Shown piece by piece: positions 12,301-22,026 of a stretch of DNA of 64,000 nt. A model generated the notes under the pieces. That model made no database searches and was not told the DNA's origin. It saw only the letters and a list, made by a program, of their open reading frames with translations. Position 1 is the stretch's first letter, and each line of letters opens with the position of its first letter. Source of the stretch: Amoebophrya sp. A120 (Eukaryota > Sar > Dinophyceae > Syndiniales > Amoebophryaceae); the NCBI GenBank assembly GCA_905178155.1, contig CAJINV010000003.1, forward strand, positions 3,608,370 through 3,672,369. Direction: 5' to 3'. The translations under genes were made by a program, and so were the position numbers.

Positions 12301-14547
12301 CAACTGCCGTGGTTTCTGCGTCGGAAAAAAAATCGTCGACGGTGCGCGATATGACCTTCGCTGAGTCCTCCTTGTCCTTCTTCATTAAAGGGAAACTCCT
12401 TCTCGGTGGCAGAATTGCAAAACTAGAAGTTTCGTGCCAAGAAAGCGATCAGAATACCGGCGTGTGTAGAGGCTAAAATGCCATTTTCATGCTCGACTTC
12501 TGTGAAGATCGATAGGAAGTTTGCAAAAAAGAACTACACCCAGGAGGAGTACTTATTTCCTACTTACTTGCGCTGGTCCTTTCATCGCTTCAGCGTACAA
12601 CACTCCTACTTCGTCTTTTCCGTCGCCTAGAGGTTGTGTCTGCACGTCGGTGCCTAAAGGCAGTGGCACTACTGGGCGCTGGCCATCTTCATGTACAACC
12701 GCGGTACTTGACGAAACTGCCTTCGCCAAACTGACCTGCTGCCCGACTGCCAGGCTGGGGCTAGCTTTGCTGCCTGTGAACGACAAGCCGACGCCCTGCA
12801 CCAGAAGCGTAGTTTTTTCAATCGGCACTATGCGGTTAGACGAAACAGCCTTCGAGGGCATAGCACCAGATGAAAGAAAAATAGCTTCGCTCGTGGTGGG
12901 TGTTCCGATGGCGCTACTGCTGGAAGAAACAGCGGCGGCAACCGCAGCGAGGTCTTCTGGTGGCTGCTCGACTGGTGGCGTTTCCGGAATGCCAATGATA
13001 ACGCCTGTCCCCATGACCCCGGCGTCAGGAACAACTCCCGGCCCACTTGTAGATCCTCCTCCGGCAAAAGCTACGCTCTTGTTGCGCGCAGAGCCGGGGC
13101 GCGAGCCCCCGCGGGACAAAATACCGCCGCCGCTTCGTGGTGTCTGCAACGCGGAGCGCGCAAGTTGTTGCGCGGGTGCACCAGGTCCTCCGAGTGGCGT
13201 CAAGTTGCCAGTCTCGCTTCCGCTTGCGGGGCCGCCCGTACCAACACGGGACAGATCGAAAACGGAAGCTGCATCCGGTTCCTCTGCAAGGCTTAGATTC
13301 ACGAGCGCTTCGACGTCCTCCACCTTGTCTTCCGGTAGAAATGGGCTGCGCAGATACAGAACCGAAAATCCCGCGTGGAGCAGCTTCGCCAGGAATTCAA
13401 AGAACTCTTCTTCAGCGCGAAGCGGCACCTTGAGCAGCGTCGTGGCCATGCGGAACAACTGCGGGACTTCCCGTGCCAGCGCCACGAGCCGCCCGAACAC
13501 GCCGGGTCGCTTCCGACTCATACTTTTTGACAGTACAGCGGCTTCATGCAGGTTCTCTTTCACCGCTCTCGCCAAATTCGCTTGCGCTAGAATGTTGCCG
13601 TAGGACAAATTCACGCCCTTTTCCACACTAGTCACCGACAAGTACTGGAAAAGTTCCCGAAGTGCAAGCTGCAACGCAGCCTCGATGGAGTCTTCCGACG
13701 CATCGTAGAAGTTCTCGTCCGCAGCGAGCATTCGCTGAAAGTCGAAGTTGGCACTTTGATATTCGAGCAACAGCGTGACGTAGCAATCGGGATCGACGGA
13801 AGTAGTAGATGCCGCGTTCTGTGGTCCGACGCTTGGTGTCCTCGCGATCACAATGCCATCGCTAAGTCGGAGTCGAAAATCGTATTTGCGGAAGACAACG
13901 GCGAGCCTCTCGAAATAGGCTCCGGCATGCCGCAATCTTTGCCTCGTCTCACTTACTCCACTCGTTCTCCTGACAGTCAGATTTCCGGTGGCTGGCCCCC
14001 TTCCAGTGAGATTTCCACCGGCCTCCGACGCCGACACCGCTGGCGCACTGGACGTCGCGTCTTCCGGCACCCGAGGCAGCTTTTGCTCCGTGATCAGACT
14101 TTTTCGTTTTGGCGAAGCGAAGCGACTACTGTGTGCGGACTTCTTCTTTCTACGCGCCGCCGCAGGTGACGAATACTTATTGCCGTCTTGTTCATCGTCG
14201 TCGTTCTCGTCGTCCTGCTCTGCACTGCTGCGAAACTTCCGTCGCTGCGGAACGTCCTCGGCTTGCAGTAATGCGCTGTCAACCGGTACTCGCAGCAGCA
14301 CAAAGGGGTAGCCCAGCAGGCTGTTTGGGGGCTGGCTTGTTCCCGACTTCTTGTCCGCTGCCGCGCTGCTTCCCACTGCAGAAGACTCGCTACCGCTGCT
14401 CTCGCCCGCATTCGAGCCACCCGCGGGCGCGGACTTTGCCGAGGAGCGCACGCCAAGCACCTGCAGGAAACGGCCTGGCACCCGCTGTTCGTCATCACGC
14501 CAGTTCACGACATTGTGAAACAGCGCAGACCCACTCAGGGATAGCAT
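6308..14547 (-). CDS. giant low-complexity protein, about 2565 residues, function unknown
   Basis: I do not recognise this protein. Five exons (12572-14547, 10508-12422, 8596-10383, 6736-8467, 6308-6594) join in consistent phase to 2566 codons. The ATG at 14547 has an in-frame stop shortly upstream. The first intron fits a GC-AG type (donor GCAAGT); the others begin GTATCT, GTACCA and GTAAAA. The protein alternates long serine/alanine/glycine/threonine/proline-rich stretches with compact segments that look folded: residues around 170-330 of exon 1, the stretch after about 11950 in exon 2, a helical region near 7500-7700 in exon 4, and the hydrophobic, acidic C-terminus encoded by exon 5. No signal peptide, transmembrane bundle, nucleotide-binding loop or zinc motif is evident. 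Scaffold or regulatory roles are guesses. Whether this is one gene rather than two rests on the phase agreement at every junction. Confidence 0.7.
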
Positions 14548-15669
14548 CAGGAGGAATCAGCCGTCAGCCTCCTTCGGATTCGCTAACACGTGCACGGTTC
14601 AGGAGCTTGTTCTTCATTTTCCGACAACAATGGATGATCGGCGGACGTACGAGTAGGTGCTCGTGCACTTGCCCTCTTACTATTTGAATACCGACAGTCA
14701 AAAAAGTTTGATTTTTTGTAATAGGTTCATCTCTCAAACAAGAAGGGCCATCCTTCCTCAGTTTTCTTGCTTTAGCGTCGCCCCATTGATTCGCTCCCCT
14801 TTGACCTACTTTGGTCCAGAAACCTGAATTCGTAGAAGGTCCACGCTGACTTCTTCAAAAAATAGAGGACGTACAACGCCCCATCCATCGCTGCTGCATG
14901 GAGCCAGATCAAAACGAAGTGAGGATCTATCAGGTGGCAAAAAGTAAACCAGAGGAAGTAAAACACGGACGTCGCACAACTGCCATCTGTCCATAAAAAC
15001 AAATGGTACTATGACGCACCGTCGCCGCGGGTGCAAAGCACTTTCTTTTCATAAAAGGGCAAAAAGTGAGCTCTGGGTCTTTCTTTTGTCCAATGAAAGG
15101 TCACACATCCATCAAGACGGTTTCGGGTGGGCCTGGGTGGCATTGGGCTTTTTTATTACTTACATAAATTTCGTAGTTCGCGACTGTGCAGCTCCTTGCT
15201 GTCAGCAAGAAAGTGGTCCTGTCTCTGTATTCTTGAGTTTTTTACTTTGGTAGAGCTCCGAAACGAGGGTACTTATCCTCCTCTTACACGTACGCCACTA
15301 CTAGGAGTGTTCACACGTTTACGATACGACCGTTCCTCTGTGACGCCGAAGCGAAAATCTGTATTCTTAACGCTGGAAATTCAAAGTGGAGTATTCTTGC
15401 ACAGAAAGTTCTCGATTGCGACGCACACGCAGCGCTGATCGCAATCGATGAAGATTAAATATCGATATGGAAAAGGAAAAGCAAAATGAAAATCGGGGTT
15501 GTAGAAGACAAGTTCAAGTTGCAAACCTGCGCTGGAAATGAAAATCCTCAGCAGTTGCGTACTGATAGAAAAGTTCAAACTTTCTTGTCTGCAATGATGT
15601 ATTAAGCCTTGTATCGCACCATAGTAGTAAAGTTGTTTCTCGGAAACCGAGACGCGTTTTGATTGAAAA
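14548..15669. other. intergenic stretch; possible C-terminal exon of a small membrane protein (minus strand, about 14772-14997)
   Basis: Between the end of the SWEET gene and the start of the giant gene. On the minus strand, an acceptor (TATGGACAG) near 14999 opens a frame of about 75 residues with two hydrophobic segments followed by a basic tail and a TAA at 14772, which could be the last exon of a small polytopic membrane protein. Upstream exons in 15.0-15.6 kb could not be assembled. The remainder shows nothing I can name. Confidence 0.3.
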
Positions 15670-18600
15670 TTACAGGATGAGATGCTGCTGGTGTGGTGTT
15701 TTTGATGGATTGCGGACGCCGCAACTTCCCGGACTGTTGTAGTTGGCGTTTTGTGTGGCCGGCGACGCGGACTTGCCGTTCAGAATTTTTTCCGCATTCA
15801 GAGGTGGTGCAGACGAGGAGGCGACGGCGGCCCCCCACATGAAGTAGCACAAAACTGTGATCTGCAAGAAGTTGAAGATCACTCCGATCAAGTTCGGGAT
15901 CAGATAGGGAATGGAGTGAATCTTCAGCGAATACTCCGCCCACAAGGCGTTACTCACCAAACCCGCCGCCGTGAGAAGTGGGAGCGGGAACAGATCTGGA
16001 TCACCCGTCTCAATCACATCCAGGAGCTGCGCACAGGGCACGATGTACACGAAAATGTTGAACTGTTTGGAAATTCAAATTTTTTCAAGTGGAATGGAAC
16101 GTATTAGCACTGATGATCCACATGCACGATAACTCAACAGCACTCATCAAATCTATCATACGAATCAAACACGTAGTAGTACGATGATCCCGAGGTAGGA
16201 GAAGATTAGCGTTTTCGAAGTGACCACTATGTGCGGGATGGAGTCCAGCATGCTGTCTGCCTCCGTCTTCTGCTCGGGACCGTTTTTCTGTTCGGACAGG
16301 CCCAACCCCTCCTTCTCGATGGAGGTCTGCGGGATAGAACGGACCTGCAGCCACGACAACGGTGGCGCCACAGATGAATCATCTGCGTTTTCAGCTGCAG
16401 CGAGCGCCGGCGCCGACGTTGCGCCTTGTTTCAACATCTCTACTCGGCCACTGGTCGCAGTAGACTTCTGCAGTGCCGGCAGGACGTTTGCAACGCCTTG
16501 ATGAACCTGTGCGTCTGCCTTCTGACTCCCCGTTTGCTCTTGTTGGTCCACCTTGTTGGCTGGTGCGGAGGCGGGTGCATCGTCGACGAGGCGATCCACC
16601 AACGCCTTCGTCGTGAATTTTGAGTCCACATCCTCTGCGTCGTCGAGCAATTTCAAGTCCTTCTTTTCCGGTGCAGGCACCGCCGGCAGCACCGTAGACG
16701 CTGCTTCCTGCTGATCTTTGCGGGCGGTGGAGCTCGGGGGGGCAACGTCAACCTTTTTGTCTTGCTGATTATTTCCGATCTTGATGGTGACTTCGTTTTT
16801 TCCCACTACCACGGTTGTCCCGTGGTCGTCGGTTTTCTCGACGACGTTAGTTCCACTTTTCGCTGCTTCTGTGGTTTCGCGGGCCTGCCCCTCCCGCTCC
16901 TGACCCCCGGACGAAGACAATGCTGCAACTCGAGTAGGCGCGTCTTGTCCCATGCTGTCGGTGCTGCCTTTGTCGGCGGCAACGGACGGGTCGGGCCCCG
17001 CTGCGCCACGCCTGACGCCTTCGGACTCTGGCTGCGCGTTCCCAGTCGATTCTTGCAGTACCTCTCCAGAATTCCGATCCTCGTGTACTTTCGGAGACGA
17101 ATGGTGAATACTCACCACAATGTCTCCTGCTTCTTTGTCGCGCTGCTCGGCCTCACTCGCAACCTTGCCGGATTTAGTGTCATCTCCGATCGCGCCACTG
17201 ACCGGGATGCTCTCATGCGGAACGCCGTTAGCAGATTGCGCACCAGCAATTTCCTTCGGCGCCGCGGCGTCGGTCGCATCGCGAGAAGACGACGTAGACC
17301 TGCGAAGATGAAGTTCACAAATATGTATGTCGTGCCAACACAGGAAACAAGCACATGATACATGGATTGATGAGCGCAGTGATGAAACAACAATCAAAAA
17401 AAGTCCAAAATACGGAGTGGGTCCCCCGCTACTCGCATCTGCTGATCCTTTGTGAATCACTAACACGGTGTCGCCATCGTCACTTGCAGCTGCCCCGTTG
17501 TTCTTTTCTCCGGTTTTCGTGTCTTCTGCCCCACCTGTCGGCGCCTTCGCAGGTTCATTCTTGATCACAATCGAAACTGACTCGTCTTTTTTCATCCGTT
17601 TTTCGGTCGGTTGCGGCGTGGAGCCGCCCTTATTCGTTTCAACAGTTGTAGGGTTTTCAGCTGCAGCCACTTGAACCGGCTCAACATCGGACTTGTTGGG
17701 CAAAGCGATACCTGCTGTGCCTGAAGCGCGTGCATTGCTCCGCGACGTGCCACGCAGGGCGGTTTTCACAACGGGCTTGGCATCTAGTACCCCTGATGCC
17801 CGTGGTGCTTGATCACCTTCCCGAACCACGTTCACCTGACGAACCGCGCTGTTTTCCTCACTGACGTGTGAAGGTGCGCCTTCCAGAGGCTGTTGGCTCT
17901 GGGGGGTACTAGCGTCCGCTTCCGACGCACGAGTCCCTTCTTCCGATGCTTGCACTTTCACCGCGTCAACACCGCTCTCCGGCTTCGGAGATACCTCCTT
18001 GGTCATCGTCTGTGCACTGCTCTGCTGAGATGAAACCACGCTCGCTTCGCCTGCGGGAGGTTTCGCCTCTACGATGTCCTGCTGTCCGACGTCGTGTTGC
18101 TTCGCGACAGCCGTCGTGGTCTCGCCCTTGATTTCTTCGCGCAAGTGCTTCTGGTGGTGGACTTCTTGGATGAGCAACTTCTGTGCGTGGTCTTCGTGCG
18201 CGTTCATGTTCAGGACGCCCACACAAAATAGCAGTGTCCCGAGAACCATGGTCGTGTTGAAAGCCGACAGAAAGGAAAACTGCATCCGCCGCTTCACTTT
18301 TTCTTCCGCCTGGAAAAACATAACCGGGTCCTCCGAAGTAGATGCAGTGGCACCAACATGTTTCGAGGACCTCGTCCCAGCACCGTCTTGCAAAAAAAAG
18401 TCGTGCGGCTGGTGCGCACCATGGCAGCTTTCGTCGTTGTGCGCTGACGCTGCCTTGCTCCCACCGGACAGGAGCGGTTCGGTCTCGTCCGTACACAAGT
18501 TTATTGCCGGGTGCTGTTCTTCGTGGCCAGCCCCTTGCTCCAGATCGGCGGCTGTACGACCTGGAGTCCAGGTCGACGATGCTCCGAGCTGCTCATCGTC

Positions 18601-19491
18601 GGAGGAAGAAGACGAAGACGTCGCCTGCAGGCTGCCGGACACCGTACTCGAGAGCGCGCCGCCAACCGTGGTGGAACTGCTTTCCGTGCCACTGTGAAAG
18701 TTCATATCCGCTTGTTTCGACGACGTGGAATGTTTCATCGAGCCAGACAGCTGCGACTCCTGATCGCTACTTCCCGAGGAGGACGAGGAGCTAATATTTG
18801 CAGTTTGGTGGGAGCGCCCGCCCCCACTCTGCCCCCACACGAACATCGAGTCCAGCTTTGCGTAGCTGAACAAATCATCCCGCTCGAAGCTTCCCCGCTG
18901 GACACCGAAGGGCCCCCCCGCACTGGCGGAGGACTTCGACGAGGACTTTGACTCCGCCGCATGCGCTGGCGCCGGAGTCGAACACGACATCGGTGAGTCG
19001 TTGGGCGGACGCTCGGGGGAGAAGGTGACCTGCTCCGGGACGTCGTCTCCCCGCTCCTTCTGGGACGACGCGGAGGAGGCAAAAACGTCGAGCCGCTGTT
19101 CGTACTGATTGTTCACCGCGGCCAACTTCAGCTCCTCCAAACGCTGCTTCGCGATGTTCTTCTCGATGTAGTAGGTGCTGACCGCCAGGTACACGACGAA
19201 GCACACCACGCCGAGACCGTTGATGAACAGAATGTCGCTGTTTTCCGTGGTGTACCCGTAGAAGGTCCAGAACAACGCACTCATGTACAAAAACACGTAG
19301 GGCAGGCAGAAGTTCATCTTCTGCCGAAAAGTCTTCGTCATTTCCGCGATCGAGTCCCCGTCCGTAACGATGATGTGGTACACGTAGGGGAGAGGAGTGA
19401 ACGTCACGATGCAACTGGCCACGGTGGCGGCCTTTGCCAGAAGCACGAGCGACCCGTCCATCGACACAGCGTCACCGTCCACGCCGTCCAT
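15670..19491 (-). CDS. SWEET (MtN3/saliva) sugar transporter with two very large insertions
   Basis: Three exons (17414-19491, 16183-17299, 15670-16062) join in phase to 1195 residues, against roughly 220-300 for the family. SWEETs are seven-helix facilitators of mono- or disaccharides built from two triple-helix MtN3 units and a linker helix. Here TM1-3 lie at about 15-42, 60-80 and 86-109, and TM1 carries the PLPYVY motif. TM4, the linker helix, is at about 405-432. TM5-7 start near 1053 and include the second-repeat prolines PYLIPN. About 290 residues separate TM3 from TM4 and about 620 separate TM4 from TM5; both are S/T/E/K/Q-rich and probably cytosolic or disordered. The start chosen is the first ATG (19491); the frame extends 17 codons upstream without an ATG. 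The first intron is stop-free and a multiple of three. The family call is firm; substrate and membrane are unknown. Confidence 0.9.
17300..17413 (-). other. stop-free 114-nt intron in the SWEET gene
   Basis: The donor reads CC|GTATTT and the acceptor CGCAG|GTC; the phase is 2 on both sides. The intron is 38 codons long with no stop, so retention would add a hydrophobic, cysteine-containing stretch to the TM4-TM5 insert without breaking the frame. Its residue composition differs sharply from the S/T/E-rich flanks, which argues for an intron. Confidence 0.7.
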
Positions 19492-20198
19492 TGTGGGAAC
19501 AGGTTCCGATTCGCGTTTTCCTGCTGCCCGGGAGGTGGTCAATGATTCAATTATACGAGCAACGTGATTAGTGCCACGCTTCGTTCTATTTCTTCAGATT
19601 CTCTCTTTCTCCTTGTAATGCTAATCGACTACTTCAACATTGCAACATTCCAAGGTTGGTCGTTAAGGGTAATTTCATTAAAGGTCAAGAGGTCATTCCT
19701 CGCAACAACGAATCAACTCTCACAGGGCATAGTGCTCGTTTTGTCTTTTTCGATGTCGACGACCACGATAAAAGCAAAACAGCTAGAAACGAGCCTCATT
19801 TTTAGCACTTCTCCACCTCGTCTTTTTGTGACAAATCACTCGAGTTCGATAAGCGAGTTGCGATTTACGTGTATCTCTTTTCCCTTTTGCCCCGAACAAA
19901 CTTCTATCTTCAAGGAAGTAGAGACCCTCTATCTAATGACGATCATTCGTTTCGACCTCAAAGCCCCGGAAAGCTTTTCGTTTCCGTACGTTCTCTTCAG
20001 CGAAAAAATACTAAGTGAGCGTGGCCCTATTCGAGGTCACAGCCACGCACTGTGTCAGTGAAAATGCAAGTGCAGCACGGAGACCGTTGCAAAGACGGGG
20101 AATGGCGATAGATGCGTATAGATACGAAGATGCTGCGCATATTTACGAGAGTACTTCGGATGAAACACGTGGCACGATGCAGCCGCACTGAGGTAGCC
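19492..20198. other. intergenic, nothing recognisable
   Basis: AT-rich spacer between the EME1-like stop and the SWEET start. A plus-strand open frame at 19564-20061 looks like chance: serine/leucine-rich, no family resemblance, and against the direction of the cluster. Confidence 0.5.
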
Positions 20199-21353
20199 CT
20201 ATCCCGCTATGATCTCCTCCGGGTCGTCACTCGCGAAGAACTGGACGATGCGATTGGCCAGAGCGGGTCCGAGCCGCCGCGTTTCGTTCTTTCCGCGTTG
20301 GGGAACCAAAAGATTTTCCAGCTGCTTAAGGACATTGCCGTAGGCTCTGGCTTCGTCCTGCAGAATTGCGCTGACCAAAAGAGGTGGCGTTTTGAAGTTC
20401 TCAGCCACCACCTTCGCCATTTCCTCGCCGAGACCGGGAATCTCCATCAGCATGGAGCACCAGTTCCCGTACATTGCGCCGATGCCCTCCACGTTCGTGG
20501 GCACGGACTTGCAACCCTCCGCGCGATGGTGGAATTCGCCCGTCGCGGTCTTTTTGTTCTTGCTCTTGAGCACCGCCTCCACTGCAACCAGGACGTACGA
20601 ACCGGCTTCGCTGAGCGAAGACACCTCGATCATGTCCAGATCGTGCAGCACAAGCCCTTCGGCAACGTAGTCCGTGCTCCGATCGTCGCTTTTCACGACC
20701 AGCACAGCCCGCGCGGCTCGGCGCTGAATCTGCATTTTCTTCAAATTCTCCATCAGCTCACGGAGCTGGGCGTCCGTGGCATTGCGCACCGTGCGATCAA
20801 AAAAACCCATCACGCAGGGAAGCCGCGGATCGTAGCTGTCTTGTTGTATTATTTCCTGACGTTGTTCTGCTGGTTGTTTTCCGCCGGGTGTAGTTTTACT
20901 GCTTGATTTATTTTTCACACTACTTGCGTCGCCAAACACCGCATCCATGGCTGAGGCGTAGTCCCACGAGGTGCGGAGGAACGCAAAGGGGAAGGGGCTC
21001 GCCTGTTCCTGTATCGAAAACTCACCGAGCGACTGCACGCTCGACCGGAACTTGGCATCTTTGATTTCCCGCGTAAACGCTTCTGGAACCAGTGTGCAGA
21101 TTTCTAGGACGACGGTAAGCTGCTCCTTCGTGGTTCCGCGACGCGATTGCGACATCACCTGTGAGTCGCCCGTGGGAAGCTGCGCCGAGTCCGGTTGCTG
21201 TGAACTCTGCTGGGTGCCGACCGCGGGAGTGGACGTGGGGGTCGCCTGTGCTCGCTTCGGCTGCCTCTTCGCACGCACTTTGGCCTTCGCCTTGGCCTTC
21301 GGCGCAGGCGCCGCATCCTCCTTGTCTCCGATCAGGTACTCGTCGTCTAGCAT
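20199..21353 (-). CDS. EME1: EME1-like subunit of MUS81-EME1 structure-specific endonuclease
   Basis: A single exon of 384 residues with an ATG start. The N-terminal 65 residues are basic and K/A/R/Q-rich. An ERCC4-type nuclease-like fold follows (about 75-265), broken by an S/K-rich insert. The C-terminal part has the helix-hairpin-helix region of the XPF/MUS81/EME1 family: the motif MEIPGLGEEMAKVV followed by RRLGPALANRIVQFF, closely matching the end of EME1. The catalytic ERK-x3-D signature of MUS81 is not visible, as expected for the non-catalytic partner. EME1 joins MUS81 to cut branched DNA at stalled forks and in recombination; no MUS81 gene is in this window. An alternative is a divergent MUS81/XPF-family paralogue. 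The frame ends at TAG 20199; no intron is needed. Confidence 0.75.
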   Translation of the reverse strand: MLDDEYLIGDKEDAAPAPKAKAKAKVRAKRQPKRAQATPTSTPAVGTQQSSQQPDSAQLPTGDSQVMSQSRRGTTKEQLTVVLEICTLVPEAFTREIKDAKFRSSVQSLGEFSIQEQASPFPFAFLRTSWDYASAMDAVFGDASSVKNKSSSKTTPGGKQPAEQRQEIIQQDSYDPRLPCVMGFFDRTVRNATDAQLRELMENLKKMQIQRRAARAVLVVKSDDRSTDYVAEGLVLHDLDMIEVSSLSEAGSYVLVAVEAVLKSKNKKTATGEFHHRAEGCKSVPTNVEGIGAMYGNWCSMLMEIPGLGEEMAKVVAENFKTPPLLVSAILQDEARAYGNVLKQLENLLVPQRGKNETRRLGPALANRIVQFFASDDPEEIIAG

Positions 21354-22026
21354 TTTCTTTGTAGCTCAAACGATCTCAAAAGATATGATCTTCCGTACAA
21401 AACCCGTAGCTGGCGCTCTGGTTGGACTTTCTAGAAAAGCGACTTAGAGTCAAGATATCAATTAGGAAGTTGTAGACGGAAAAAAAGAAAAAAGCAATCA
21501 TGCAATAAACGAGGTAGCTGCATTGATTTGCTTCTTGTTCTTTTCACTTGACCATCATGTCCTTCCTATGGTGCACCAGATTCATAGATACGTGCTACTC
21601 TAAAAAAAAACAACTTAAAAAGCCTTCAGCTTTCTATTGTCGTTGCAGCTCCGCAGAGCTGCCATCAAAAGTGCTGGCCAGCATCGGCACAAAAGACGCA
21701 TCTTTTAGATACGGTGCCACTAGTTGTCCTGATCTTCTGAGCTCCGGTTGATCCTCGCCCGGCTGATCTTTAACACGAACCAGTAGAACAAGAAGTGAAG
21801 CAGAAAAAAATTCAGAGGAAGGCGCAAACCAGTTTTCAACTTGCTTGACCAGTTTCCTGTAAACTGATTCATGTGTCGCTTACAAAGAAGAGTTTCCAAA
21901 CTCGTCTTTGGGTTGTTCTTTTCCATATTCATTTCGTGCTGCGCAAGTCTCTTTTATCATACAGTCTGCCTCATCCTGCGCTGGTTTGTGGTTTTTTTAG
22001 CACTTAGAGGGACGACGAGCCACCGC
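21354..22026. other. intergenic, nothing recognisable
   Basis: AT-rich spacer between the end of LETM1 and the start of the EME1-like gene. A 70-residue minus-strand frame (21720-21932) has no supporting features. Confidence 0.5.

Noticed and set aside
12521-13603. Plus-strand frame of 360 codons
   Set aside because: Antisense to exon 1 of the giant gene, whose phase agreement with four further exons is stronger evidence.
19564-20061. Plus-strand open frame of 165 codons
   Set aside because: No family resemblance, biased S/L composition, AT-rich spacer, and opposite direction to the gene cluster.
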